Shown piece after piece: positions 33,770 to 44,452 of a DNA stretch of 64,000 nucleotides (position 1 is the first letter of the stretch; each line of letters starts with the position of its first letter). The notes under the pieces were generated by a model. The model worked only from the letters and a program-made list of their open reading frames with translations, made no database searches and was not told the origin of the DNA. Source of the DNA: Arachis hypogaea. Taxonomy: Eukaryota > Streptophyta > Magnoliopsida > Fabales > Fabaceae. Location of the stretch: positions 51,323,408-51,387,407 of the forward strand of contig NC_092054.1 of the NCBI RefSeq assembly GCF_003086295.3. The letters are read 5' to 3'. The position numbers were made by a program, and so were the translations under genes.

Positions 33770-34640
33770 AGTTTCCATCTTCTCAAAACAATTTAGGGTT
33801 TTATTACAGAGACAGAGATGGCAAGCTTTCTGTGAAGGAACTCCAATCCTCTGATTCCATTAGATGAATATATGAATATTCGTTTGTTGTTATTGATTTT
33901 TTTTATAAGTCTAAGTTATAATTAATTTCCATTAGATGGACGGTTTTTAAGTTTCTTATTGGTTTTCTTAGCCAACCATACATCTATCTTGGTTTGGCGC
34001 CATTGATAGTGATTGAGTGTGATCTAAGTGTTAAAATTATGGATCCGATTCAATTGTTATTCACCTCGTTCTTCTTGTGCTAATAAGATTTTGGTGCTTT
34101 TCATTTAGTTAGGTCGGAACTTTGCAGAGCATACTCTTTCGGTGCGGTTGACCTCAGCTGGAAGACCGGCAGTTTCGGTTCACTCTGTGGCAGCAGTAAT
34201 ACCTCTGCACTCCGTGATGAAGTATATATTTGAATGCATCAAATTTTCTGTCTCCAAAAAATTGAATCTTATAATCTTTATATTGGTGCTGATTTGGTAA
34301 TTCATAAAGTATGTGCTTTGAATCTTATAATCTTATAATCTTATAATCTTTTTGTGGAATACTCAATTTTTTTATTTATTTATTGTCACAGGCTGCTCTC
34401 AAGGCTGGCAAACAAACACAGGATGGGAGAGATGAGGAAATCACAGCCCTTCGTGTGGAAATTCAGGTAATTTTTGAAAAAAGCATGCATTTCTTTCCAT
34501 AGTTATATTAATATATATATGGTTTACTCTGTTATTCGATGTGAAGTTATAGCTATCTTCTTTTCTTTATAAGAATCTAAAAGATGATGCAGCAGCAGCT
34601 TTTGAACAACAGCAAGAAGCTTTCGATTGCATCTCTTGTG
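33770..34640 (+). pseudogene. SCD2-like coiled-coil gene fragment (captured)
   Basis: Exon-like blocks are separated by intron-like sequence: FYYRDRDGKLSVKEL (about 33810-33865), RNFAEHTLSVRLTSAGRPAV (34115-34200), AALKAGKQTQDGRDEEITAL (34392-34467, followed by a gt donor) and NLKDDAAAAFEQQQEAF (34574-34635). They resemble coiled-coil protein SCD2 (stomatal cytokinesis/membrane traffic in plants). The first block is the least certain. Start, most exons and C-terminus are absent. It is captured genomic DNA, not a working gene. Confidence 0.5.
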
Positions 34641-36119
34641 TATGGTTCTTTTTGTTCTTGATTATTTTCATGCCTTTAAGAAGTGTTTGATGTTGTGGTT
34701 GTAGTTCGGAGTAAAAAATTTCATTCATTGTATGGTAGATATGATATCATTAAAATTGAACCTTTTCTTGTTGCATGTCATAATAAACGACTAGGTTGTG
34801 GTTTGGTCAATGGCAGTTTTAAATTTTGGTTGGTTTTGACTTTGAAGTTTCAATCTTTCCCTTGTTTTTGGATTTTGATCTCTGCCTCCAAAGGAGAAGA
34901 AAAGGTGAGTTTCTCTTCCATTTTTTCATTTTGCTTCTGAGTTTCTAACTCAATTTTGTTTCAATAGAATTTAATTTTCTGAATCATATGACAATAAAAC
35001 TTGCTTTTTGAGCATATATATTACTTATTTGAAAATTCATAAACTGATTTTGTAGAATTGAATTTATGTGTGGAACTCAGCAATTATAATCTTGGTCTAT
35101 GTATTCCACAAGTATGCTTCATGGAAGAATTACGGGGTCAAAACTCGGAATTTGAGTTCAGGTGCGGCTTCTTGTTTCCTTTACGGTTTGGATATATAGC
35201 AAGTTGAGCTTTTCGTAGCTGGAGCGCTTCAAAAGTTGTATTTACAAATAGTTATAGCCAAATGACAAAAGCTTTTTACAAAATTTTCTCTAATGCTACT
35301 TTTTCACGCTTTTTTAACGGCGTTGCTTTCACTATCTGTGGTGTTTTAATGGATTATTTGATGGTTTAATCCCTTACTTAGGATCTGAATTATGTGACTG
35401 TCCACTTCAATTCAGTTCTCTTCTTTGAAAAGGTGTTCCTTTTGGGCTAATAAGAACAATTTCTAATTGAGATTAGTTGCATAGAACGAATCTTAATTAA
35501 TATTTTATCTATATATTTTGAAGATAATTCTATTTTCTACCTTGCGTGTCTTATTCATATAACTTATACTATACTTCATTAATTGATATTAGTATTATTT
35601 GTACATCTGAATTGAATTAGGAATTATATATTGCTACAACATATTTCACTTACAAAACATACAATTCATGCATTAAGTTGATTCATATGCATGACACTTC
35701 TCTATGCTAACTAACATCAGTATATATGCAGATGCACATGCAATAATGTATCTATAGCGAGTATACATACATATCTGTATATATATGTATATATATATCT
35801 TTAATCATGAGATTGTGCTTATTTCTGAAGTGCTGGCACCTTTGCAGAGCATACTCTTTCGGTATAATATCATTGTTTATATTAATGTATATCTGAGTTT
35901 GATTTTTTATTTGCTTAATACTTACAATAATATTTATTCTTCAATTTTTCTTTTTATCTTTTTTATTTCTCCCTGAGATTGGATATCCATTATCAAACAT
36001 GACTAATCTTTTTTCAATTATACTATATCTACACAAAAAATTTGTTGTCAAGCCTATCCTTCACTTCATCAAAGTAGTATAGTATGGCTAAAATGACAGT
36101 ACTTGAATCTTTTTTATGC

Positions 36120-36455
36120 AGAAAAGAATGACTCTGCTGAAGCTCCTAGCTGAGAAAAAGTATCCTCTCATGTAATCTAAGGAAATATATAATTAGGAAG
36201 AATTTGCTTTTTTTCCTTGATTAAAATTGGAAACAGTAAAATAATTGAATAGACTAAAGCTGAGATGCAGATGTTAAGAGGCAATGTTCAAAAACTACAA
36301 CTACAAAATTGGAATCTTGCTCAATCAAACACACACATGCTAGCAGTACATTTTACATCTTATACATTCATATTAATATCATTATTTTTACAGGGATAAT
36401 AATTCTATCTAGTTGCTCTTGCATGAGCTTAATTTAGGAAGGGAAAGGGTGAGTT

Positions 36456-36487
<32 letters not shown>

Positions 36488-36975
36488 CTGAAAATTTAAA
36501 TTTTATTATCTTGCAATGATATAAACCTTTTGATGAAACTCATTTTCATATAAAAGCATTGCAACATGAACTTGTATAGAGGGCTGCTTTATTTAAAGGG
36601 ACCAAGACCAACACTGAAGTTGTAGTGGTATGTTTCTAACATACAATTCTGAGCTTCATTTAGTTTTGTACCTTAGAAAATGTTACATGTTAGGAAAAGG
36701 TGGAACCGTCCCCAGAAGCTAGCTATCACAAACAGAGGAACATGAATAATAGAAGAAGATCCATTAGGCGTAGATGTAAATGCTTGCACGGTGCTCATTC
36801 TCTCCTACAAATTTAAATCTATCAAATGTTTCTTTTCTTACACTTGTTATTTAATGGTTCTTGACTTGTAATTTTTCAGCTACTCCTTCCCAAAGAATTC
36901 ACCAAAAACTAGACAAAAGGACAAAGGGGAGCCTCTAGAAGAATTGTTTGAGATAGAGGATGGTAATTTTGTGGT
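36120..36975 (+). pseudogene. Shugoshin-like gene fragment (captured)
   Basis: Consecutive exon-like blocks are MTLLKLLAEKK (36127-36160), AEMQMLRGNVQKLQLQNWNL (36260-36350), LHELNLGRER (36420-36449), ALQHEL...RAALFKGTK (36558-36630, one stop), a basic block near 36700-36790 and GEPLEELFEIEDGNF (36928-36972). They correspond to the N-terminal coiled coil and following region of plant shugoshins, which protect centromeric cohesin in meiosis. The intron positions are kept, so the capture was from DNA. The conserved basic C-terminal SGO box is not seen. Confidence 0.65.
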
Positions 36976-37379
36976 GAATGTCTTTCATGAAATCAAGGCT
37001 TGTGGTGAATGTTATTTAATGTTTTGTGGCAGGATAGGGCATTTTGTTCCTTAAATTGACTAATTTCTTTTTGTCACTTGTGCATCATCTTCTATCAGCC
37101 AGAGCATCATATACTGAGTTTAGAATGAAGTTTGTAAATTCTAAGGTATGAATTTTGTATATTCCTGTAATTTGTGAAATCTGAAACATAATTTCTATGA
37201 TTGTAGTATAGAATGAAGTTTGTTTATGAACTATATATTTGAATTGCTGAGATATTTTATTTGGAATTTGCATGCATATTCTTGTTCCTTCCTGTTCTTG
37301 TTATGACTTGATTTTGGCTCCTCCTTCTTGTCCTTGTCTGAGCAAGTATGGGGAGACCGAAGGAAGATTTTTCTTCCTG

Positions 37380-38545
37380 ATTTAGGGTTAGAAATAGGTG
37401 GTGATATGAACCTAGCCGCTGGCATTCAGGTGGCACAATTGGCTCTTAAGCATCGGCAAAATAAGAAGCAGCAGCAAAGGATTATTGTCTTTGCTGGAAG
37501 GTACAAAAAAATGTCCCTTTCTGAAATATTTAATTCATTTGTTTGTAGCTATTTTCTCATCTAATTATCTCATTTCATGGTTTCTAAAGTCCTCTCAAGC
37601 ATGAGAAGAAAGTATTGGAGATGATTGGAAGAAAGTTAAAAAAGAATAATGTTGCACTTGACATTGTCAATTTCAGCGAGGAAGATGAGGGGAAGACAGA
37701 GAAGCTGGAAGCACTCCTTGCAGCTGTGAACAATAATGATACCAACCGCATTGTTCATGTTCCAGCTGGTACAAATGCTCTTTCTGATGTGCTTATAAGA
37801 TTTGTGAATTCAATTCATCTTATTTGATTTTTGTTTCTTACTTTTTAATAAGGATTCCCATTTGATCCAAGACTTCTTTGATATACATGTGAGTTATGGA
37901 ATTTGTTTATTATCTGCTCGGCTTCTATCCAATTCTGTTTTGTTTTCTTCCAATTCTGATTGGAGTTTAGGGCTTTGGACTCTTGTGCTTTTTCTTTTAA
38001 TCCTTTCCCCAATTATTTACTAGCTAACCAAATAGACATTGGCTCGTCCTTCATATATTTTCTTTGCCAAGCCCAAGTAGCAGAAATGGCATGCTTTAGA
38101 TGGCTCTCGTGAAATATCTGTCATATTTATTCTGTCATCCTATTTTTTTGTGTTAGAGGATTCATTGTTGCTCTGACTCTTTTTTAATTCTTTCCTGTAG
38201 TACAATAACAAATTTGCTTTCCCTATTGAGAAGTAATTTTGTAACCTTGTTTTGTGGCAGCACACCTATTTTTACTAGCAATGGTGAAGGTGGAAGTGGA
38301 TTTGCAGCTGCAGCTGGTGGTGTATCTGGATTTGAGTTCGGTGTGGATCCAAACTTGGACCCCGAGCTGGCTCTTGCTTTAAGAGTTTCAATGGAAGAAG
38401 AGAGAGTCAGGCAGGAAGCAGCTGCAGAAGAAGCTTCTAAACAAGAGAAGGGTGGTGAGTAGCAAGCTAGCTCATAAGATGCAACAATGACTGAGCGTAC
38501 TAGTGCATCAGCTTCAGAAGCTGAGACAAAGACAAATGATATGAT
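37380..38545 (+). pseudogene. RPN10 (26S proteasome subunit, PSMD4) gene fragment (captured)
   Basis: Three exon blocks are clear. 37387-37500 encodes LEIGGDMNLAAGIQVAQLAL and onward to IIVFAG. 37589-37800 encodes KHEKKVLEMIGRKLKKNNVA to ALSDVLI. 38261-38458 encodes [35 protein letters not shown] and [10 protein letters not shown]. This is the second half of the von Willebrand A domain plus the first ubiquitin-interacting motif of the proteasome ubiquitin receptor. The start, first half of the VWA domain and C-terminus are missing. A stop ends the last block at 38459-38461, after which recognisable sequence (MTERTSASASEAETKT) continues to about 38545. Non-functional as RPN10. Confidence 0.85.
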
Positions 38546-38949
38546 GGTTGGTGCTATTTGTTCTTTTAGGCAGATTTACTTTTCTGTTTCTTCCCCCAGA
38601 AGAATTCATGCACATATGGCTAATGGATGCTGATTCATGTCTATTTTTTTAAAAAGAATTCAGTTAATCTTTCTGTAATATATGTAAAATTGTGTAAAAT
38701 TTAGTATGGTTGAACAATATATTGAGGATTATAGTTGATAATATACTTTTTATGTTTTGAATTATATTAACTTGCTTGTTTATAATAATTTTTTTTAGCT
38801 TTATAATACGATGAATTTATTTATTTTTTGTAATATTATAAATATTCGAATACAAATTAGAAAAAAATTTGTACTAAATTTATATTTATTTTGTATGAAA
38901 ACAAGTTTATTTTGTAATTGGAAAAATAAAAAAAATTATTTTACTTTAC

Positions 38950-39394
38950 TGACGGATTTTTTGTCTGTAATCAGAGTGTGAGATGATTTTTTAAGATTCA
39001 AATTACAGATGAAAAATCTGTCAGAAAATTTTTCTGTAATTACAGACGGAAAATTTGTCGAAAAATCTGTCTGTAAATTACAGACGGAAAATCCGTCGAA
39101 AAATCCGTCTGTTTGTCGAAAAAGCCGTCTATAATTACTGACGGAAAATCCATCGGAAAGTTTGTCGTCTTCGGGAAATGGATGGAGAATTTACAGAGGG
39201 AAAATCCATCGGTAACTAGTAAAAATCCGTCGGCAATTTTCCGACGGAAAAAATCCTTCAGTAAATAATTTCCGACGAGGCTTTTACAGAGGGACAAAAT
39301 CCGTCGGTAATTTTGTCGATAACCAAAAATTCGTCTGTAATATAGACCAAATCTGTCTGTAAATCTGTCTGTATTAAACCATTTTCTAGTTGTG
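38950..39394. repeat. Right CACTA subterminal repeats
   Basis: At least ten units of acagacggaaaatccgtc-like sequence appear in direct and inverted order up to the terminal repeat. Confidence 0.75.
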
Positions 39395-39397
39395 GCT

Positions 39398-40283
39398 CCA
39401 CCATTACCATGCTGCTTCAATTTGGACGTTTTGTTCCTTCGGCATACTCAAGCTTCTGCCTTAGCTCTGGCGTTCATCGAACGCAAGTAGTGCTTCAGTG
39501 AGCAGATCCACCATCATCGTTCTCTGGCTTTCTGTTTCGGTTCTTTGTTCAACAGCTTCTCCGACGTCTATTGAACAGCTCATCCCTACACCATGAAAAC
39601 AACATGAAACACATCACTTTTTTATTTCTTATTTAATAAATTTTCTTTAGTTTTATGTTAATTTTTTTATGTTTTGTTAAATTTCTTCAATTAAATTTGG
39701 ACTGAAACCTTTGCTTTAATCTCTCTTTGGAAGACCCCGATTGACCACCCTGAGCTTGATCTAATCAAGCAACTTTCTTATATTTTGAAGCAGTTGCAGT
39801 ATGGATAGTTAATCAATCACCCTGAGGTATTTTTTTCTTCTTCTTAATTTGTTCAATAAAAATTATTAGCTTACAATACTTTCTCTATCTAATATTAATA
39901 TAAGATAATTGATATTATCTAACAACATTAATTATGGGTAGCCACACCAACAAAATTTTGAGTTCAACCAAAAAACTAACTACTTTTTAACTAATATTAA
40001 TCAATATTTTTTTAAATTATGCTTTTATCATAAATTTAAATTTTAAATCTTAAACCTTAATTTCCAAACTATAAAATATAAATCCTAATTTTACATTTCA
40101 AAATTTCAATAATTTTATTATGGAGTCTTTAAAATTTTTGCTTAAAATTAAAATCGTCCTTATTATCGATGTTTTGTTTTCAAAAAGGTTCTTGACATCA
40201 TAATTATACTTTTTAATCAAATTTATTTCTAATAAAAAATAATTATAATTTTTTAAAAATTTTCATATCTCTTTATTATTAGG
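39398..40283. other. AT-rich DNA, no gene recognised
   Basis: A short open stretch near 39715-39805 (reading PIDHPELDLIKQLSYIL) could be an exon remnant, but it was not assigned to a family. The rest is AT-rich. Confidence 0.3.
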
Positions 40284-40845
40284 GAGTCATTTACATAAAA
40301 ACGTTTAAAACGTCTTTTTTTAAAGATATTTTTTAGTAATTAGAATTCAATACATAAAACTGATTAAACTGTGTTATTTTTTGTCAAAATTAAATCAAAC
40401 AAATTGATTTGACAAAAAAATCGAGAACCAAATTTTAAATCGGTCTAAATTAATATTTTTTATATAGAAAATGACTACAATATCCTTATAAAAATTACTA
40501 AAATATTTTATTATATATATTAATTTTAAAAACCCTAAATTCTAACCTTCTCTTCTTTCTGTGCCGTCATAAGATTAAGATTTAAAGTTCTCAAAATTAG
40601 TATATATATAATAGGAGTATTTTATTCATTTTCTATAATAGGAATATTGTAGTTATTTTTTATAAAAAAAATATTAATTTAAACCGGTTTAAGATTTAAT
40701 TCATTAAGTTTTCGATTAAATCGATTTATTCGATCTAATTATGACAGAAATAACACAGTTTAATCGATTACATATATTAAATTTTAATTGTTAAAAAAAT
40801 ATCTTTAAAAAAAGACGTTTTTAGGTGTCTTTATTTGAGTGACTC
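40284..40845. mobile_element. Long-TIR MITE (562 bp)
   Basis: The two halves are inverted copies: gagtcatttacataaaaacg at the left and, on the minus strand from 40845, gagtcactcaaataaagaca. Pairing continues for about 250 bp per arm, including actacaatatcctta near 40465 and its complement near 40645. There is no ORF. Target duplication not clear. Confidence 0.7.
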
Positions 40846-40958
40846 TCTTCCCACCAATCCTTAACATATCCCATCTATCTGAACCCAATCAGCCACCCTT
40901 TACATCCAGACAACAATGGTGACAGCAATGCCCATACTCGAGGGTGACTCGATGGGCT

Positions 40959-41602
40959 TAGGGGTGGCAAGCGGGGAAGCCCATCCCGCCCCGCCCCGCC
41001 TAACGGCGGGCTGGCGGGCCGGCGGGCTAAGCCCGCCAAATATCTTTTTTTTTTTACTTTTAATTATTAAATAATATATATAAAAGTATAAAAAAAATCT
41101 CTTCTATTTTTTATTTTTAACTATTATAATTTCTAAAAGTATAAACAAATTATAATTTTTATATTAAAAAACATTAAAGTCTTTGTAATTATAAATATCT
41201 AATAAACATAATTATAAACCAAGTTTTCATCTAAAACATAATTATAAATATTGTTCCCAAAGTAAAATAAATATAATCCAAAACATAATTATAAATAGTC
41301 TCTAAAACAAAATAAACATAATCCAAAACACTCAATTTTCATCTTCATTCTCTTGTAAGTTGGGTTGGGGAAAGTTGGGTTTTGGCAAAAAAAATTGTAA
41401 AAATACCCCTTGATAAAAAAAATACTAAGCCCGGTGGGGAAGCCCGCCCCGCCCCGCCAAAGCCCGCCAAAACCCGCGGTTTAAGCGGTGCGGGTTAGGC
41501 GGGCTTTTGCTATTTGGCGGTCCTAATTTTCCAGCCCAGCCCGCCTTTTTTGGCGGGTTACGCGGGCCGGCCCGGCGGATTTAGGCCCGTTTGCCACCCC
41601 TA
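40959..41602. mobile_element. hAT-type MITE with GC-rich ends (644 bp)
   Basis: The terminal repeats are taggggtggcaagcggg at the left and, read inward from 41602, taggggtggcaaacggg. Flanking 8-bp duplications are gatgggct (40951-40958) and ggtgggct (41603-41610), 7/8 identical. The subterminal parts are GC-rich ggcgggc repeats and the centre is AT-rich. No transposase. Confidence 0.8.
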
Positions 41603-41610
41603 GGTGGGCT

Positions 41611-42295
41611 CCAGCGACTCTCTCTCTCTCATGGTGATAAGTTCTCTTTCCTCTATGGATGCTACTATCTTCCTCTTTCCTCATTTTTTATTTCTTTTAC
41701 CTCTTCTTCCACCATGTTTTTTTTTCCAATATGCTTCTCTCTGCCTTTTTTTTTCTTTTGTTCTTTTGTTGTTTTATTTTTTTTTTAATTTTATAATTTT
41801 TTATCAGGAACATTTTAGTTAAAAAATTATAATTTAAGTAAAAAGAAGTATCATTTTAAAAATAATCATAAAGTTAAGGATAATTTTAAAAGAAATAGTA
41901 GAAACAATTTTAATTTTAAATAGAAACTTAAAACCAAAAGAATATTTAACTCTTTTATTATATAAATATCAATTAATATTTAATAATGGGTCACATTATG
42001 GTACAAATTTAAATTTATAGATATTTTTATAATTCAGCTCTCCTTCCAACACATGTATTTTGTCTTTATGTTGGAAAAGCAGCTTGACAAACTTGGATGA
42101 CTTAGAAAATTGGCGACTTAGTTAGATACAAAGAAAGAGAAGTCATTCATGTTAGACCTTTCTTTATAGGGTCCATCTAGTGTACAGATGTATTTTGGTA
42201 CAGATTTACAGATTTTTGTTTTTATTTAGTTGTTTATTGATTTAAAAGCGTATCACTAAAAGTGTTGCTTAGAGAAAAAGTGTTACCCTTAATCG
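41611..42295. other. AT-rich DNA next to the viral integration
   Basis: Pyrimidine-rich and AT-rich sequence without a recognised gene. The exact boundary with the viral sequence, left of the primer site at 42301, could not be fixed. Confidence 0.35.
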
Positions 42296-42439
42296 TTAAC
42301 TTGGCTCTGATACCAATTTTTTAACATTCGACTTTTCTTTCTTTTTCGAAATTAATTCTTCATATTTTACTTCAAATAAGATTATAATTTGTATAGATTC
42401 AATTGGTGGTGCAAATTTATAATCTAAAGTATTGACCAT
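42296..42439 (-). CDS. Short viral ORF containing the primer site (ORF Ib-like)
   Basis: A 47-aa ORF (MVNTLDYKFAPPIES...LVSEPS). Its last codons are formed by the tRNA-Met primer site. Soymoviruses have the primer site in a comparable small ORF (Ib) after the movement protein. No domain is recognised; whether it is translated is unknown. Confidence 0.5.
   Translation of the reverse strand: MVNTLDYKFAPPIESIQIIILFEVKYEELISKKKEKSNVKKLVSEPS
42301..42315 (-). other. Viral primer-binding site, initiator tRNA-Met
   Basis: The minus strand reads tggtatcagagccaa, complementary to the 3' end of initiator tRNA-Met, where caulimovirid minus-strand DNA synthesis starts. It falls inside the 47-aa ORF at 42296-42439. 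The integrated genome is opened close to this site. Confidence 0.8.
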
Positions 42440-42508
42440 TTCTATTATTTTTCTTGTGTGATTATTTATTATTAGTCCTTGATTTATTATTCTGATTTTT
42501 ATAGTTTT

Positions 42509-42736
42509 TCAATCTTGTTTTAGTTTATAATATTCTTTTTTGCATGGATTATTGTATATAAAATTTTTTATCTGTTTGTCTTTTTCTTTAATATAATTTC
42601 TCAAATCCTCAAGAACTTCTTTTATTTCTACACTTTCTGTTGTTTCTAAATATCTTTTTAATTTTTCAACTTCATTCTCCATTTTTTCTTTCAACAGTTT
42701 TAATTCTTTTAAGTCATAATATGGTTTTCCAGGCAT
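42509..42736 (-). CDS. Small viral ORF, 75 aa, coiled coil
   Basis: It starts with ATG immediately after the stop of the upstream ORF (taaatg). The heptad-like region LKELKLLKEKMENEVEKLKR predicts a coiled coil. It belongs to the chain of short ORFs after the movement protein. No clear homologue is recognised. It could correspond to soymovirus ORF II/III material or to a virion-associated-type protein. Confidence 0.5.
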   Translation of the reverse strand: MPGKPYYDLKELKLLKEKMENEVEKLKRYLETTESVEIKEVLEDLRNYIKEKDKQIKNFIYNNPCKKEYYKLKQD

Positions 42737-42928
42737 TTATAAATTTTTTAAGTTTAATTCCAACTTTTGTATATTTATTCTTATTTCTATCCTTTTTATT
42801 ATAAGGTCATCAATTTCGATCTGAAGATTATTTAATTCCCTTTTATATTCCTTTATTTTACTTTTTAATTTTTCCGCCCTTTTTCTTTTTATTGTATTTT
42901 CTGGTTTTTCAATCTTTTTATGCTTCAT
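42737..42928 (-). CDS. Small viral ORF, 63 aa, coiled coil
   Basis: It is lysine-rich with a heptad pattern (EKLKSKIKEYKRELNNLQIE). The ATG lies a few bases after the stop of the 70-aa ORF and its own stop abuts the next ATG. This tight spacing fits reinitiation-coupled translation. Function not known. Confidence 0.5.
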   Translation of the reverse strand: MKHKKIEKPENTIKRKRAEKLKSKIKEYKRELNNLQIEIDDLIIKRIEIRINIQKLELNLKNL

Positions 42929-42931
42929 TAT

Positions 42932-43144
42932 TTATTTTAGAATTTCTGCAAACTCTATCATCGATTCATCACTATTTTCCAGAGTTTCTATTAATTTCTC
43001 TAGCTCTTCAACTTCTCTTTTCAACTTGTCATAAATTATTTTTAGAGCTTCAAATGCCCTTTGATTTATTCCAGAAAACTGTAAACAATTTAAACGATTT
43101 TCTCTTTCAAAGAGCTCTTGTTTCTTGTCTTGATTTATTGTCAT
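42932..43144 (-). CDS. Small viral ORF, 70 aa, overlapping movement-protein stop
   Basis: Its ATG overlaps the movement-protein stop as atga (43144-43141), typical of coupled translation in caulimovirids. The C-terminal half (LKREVEELEKLIETLENSDE) is likely a coiled coil. Function not assigned. Confidence 0.5.
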   Translation of the reverse strand: MTINQDKKQELFERENRLNCLQFSGINQRAFEALKIIYDKLKREVEELEKLIETLENSDESMIEFAEILK

Positions 43145-44058
43145 AATTTAGTGTTTAGGGTTTCATTTAACTTTTCGACCTTTTTTGTTAATTCTTTTAT
43201 TTCAGAATTTTCTTCTTTAATTTTTAACTTAGATAGACTTAAAGGGCTATTAATTTTAGATTCTCTTATTTGGAAATTCGATGAAACTAATTTTCCTGAT
43301 GGTTCTTTTAATAATAGAACTGGGTTTTCAATAGCTTTATATTTTGGTATTTCTGTTTTTACAATTTTCTGAAATAATTCATCGACATAAATTCTTTCTC
43401 TGTTTTTAAATATTATACTATGATGGCTATTTGTTAAAGCATAATTTATTGCATATGTAATTGAAAATGGTTCATCGTCTTGTTCCATTAGATTCTTTCT
43501 GTGAAATTTATAAGCTAAACTTATAGATCTTCCAAGATTTTCAGTTGATAAAGGTATAGCATATCCAAGATGAGCATTGAATTTAACATTTACGTTTGCC
43601 AAGTTTCCATGAACAATTCCAATTATTTGATCTATTGGATCATCAGTAATTCTTTTGTCACAGATTGCTAAGCTTATTGGTGAATTAATTCCTTTCATAT
43701 ATGTAGATTTGATTAAGACTTGTATAGTACTAATATGAATCCATCCAATTTTAGATCTTTTTTGTTGATCCTTAATTTTCTCAATCTGTTTACTTAATTC
43801 TTCATCATTTATCAAAGCTATTTCAAGTTCTCCATTGGCGGATTTTATCTTTATAGGGGCTTCAAGTTGAATTTTTCCATAGTATATTATATTTTTTCTA
43901 TTAAAAACTTCTTTTAAGAGATTTTGTTTATTAAAGTTTTCATTTGATTTGAGATTTAATTCTGTTTTTAGAACAGCCTGCTTTTCATTATCTAATAAAG
44001 CAGTTAATCTATAATAATCAGATTCTTCTGTTAATTCTAAACTTTCTAAATAATTCAT
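43141..44058 (-). CDS. Viral movement protein (30K superfamily)
   Basis: An intact 305-aa ORF, close to the length of soymovirus movement proteins. The core contains the beta-strand pattern and conserved aspartate of 30K proteins (GWIHISTIQVLIKST, SPISLAICDKRI, IIGIVHGNLAN), and ends in a coiled coil (NSEIKELTKKVEKLNETL). In virus infection such proteins modify plasmodesmata for cell-to-cell movement. It is the first ORF after the promoter and leader. No stop or frameshift is visible. Confidence 0.8.
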   Translation of the reverse strand: MNYLESLELTEESDYYRLTALLDNEKQAVLKTELNLKSNENFNKQNLLKEVFNRKNIIYYGKIQLEAPIKIKSANGELEIALINDEELSKQIEKIKDQQKRSKIGWIHISTIQVLIKSTYMKGINSPISLAICDKRITDDPIDQIIGIVHGNLANVNVKFNAHLGYAIPLSTENLGRSISLAYKFHRKNLMEQDDEPFSITYAINYALTNSHHSIIFKNRERIYVDELFQKIVKTEIPKYKAIENPVLLLKEPSGKLVSSNFQIRESKINSPLSLSKLKIKEENSEIKELTKKVEKLNETLNTKL

Positions 44059-44300
44059 AATTTAAAGATTAAGATGAAGATGTACCTTTCTGAAGAAAAA
44101 CTTCCTTTATTTAGTATATTTTACATAAGGTGTTTTTATCTCCAGAGGGGAGATTGTAGATGCTAACTCCAGAGGGGAGTTTAGAATTATTTTTTCCCTA
44201 AGGGAATTCTTCCTCAGACTATAGAATCGCCTTGGCAGCTTCCTCCTTGCTCTCCTAGCATATGAGTGCTCTTAGCCTCCTGCTTTCTATTGTCTGATGC
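44059..44300 (-). other. Viral leader with two ctccagaggggag hairpins
   Basis: Between the predicted start site and the movement-protein ATG is a leader of about 240 bases. It has the 13-bp motif ctccagaggggag twice (44141-44153 and 44168-44180); the second, with flanks aa and tt, forms a 6-bp stem. A ctaaataaagg sequence near 44108 could be a polyadenylation signal. Confidence 0.45.
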
Positions 44301-44317
44301 TTCTACAATTGCCTAAG

Positions 44318-44400
44318 CAACCTATTTATAATAGTTGGGTTTGATGGACAATTCCCATCCTTACCCTTCTTATGACGTCATTGCTTACGTCATTGCTTGT
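44318..44400 (-). promoter_or_regulatory. 35S-like viral promoter: as-1-type motifs and TATA box
   Basis: On the minus strand, tgacgtaagcaatgacgtca (about 44393-44374) is a tandem TGACG element like as-1 of the cauliflower mosaic virus 35S promoter. It is followed about 45 bp later by tataaatag (44328-44320). A further tgacgtaagc lies upstream at about 44454-44445, at the end of the transactivator ORF. Placement before the movement protein is where a pregenomic RNA promoter should be. as-1 binds TGA-class bZIP factors (established knowledge). Confidence 0.75.
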
Positions 44401-44452
44401 TCTTTTGCACCAGCTACATTGTTGGTGCTCTATGACCTAAGTGCTTACGTCA

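Larger units (their letters stand above)
31317..39394 (+). mobile_element. CACTA transposon carrying host gene fragments
   Basis: The ends are cactactagaaaat (31317) and, read inward on the minus strand, cacaactagaaaat (39394). Both sides have the 3-bp target duplication gct (31314-31316, 39395-39397). Both subterminal regions (31330-31600 and 38950-39370) are packed with acagacggaaaatccgtc-type repeats, usual for CACTA elements. No transposase is found. The interior holds fragments resembling SCD2, Shugoshin and RPN10, all on the plus strand and with introns, plus a solo LTR. Strand is arbitrary. Confidence 0.9.

Noticed and set aside
37380..38545. A working RPN10 gene
   Set aside because: Start, first half of the VWA domain and C-terminus are missing, stops are present, and it lies within a CACTA transposon.
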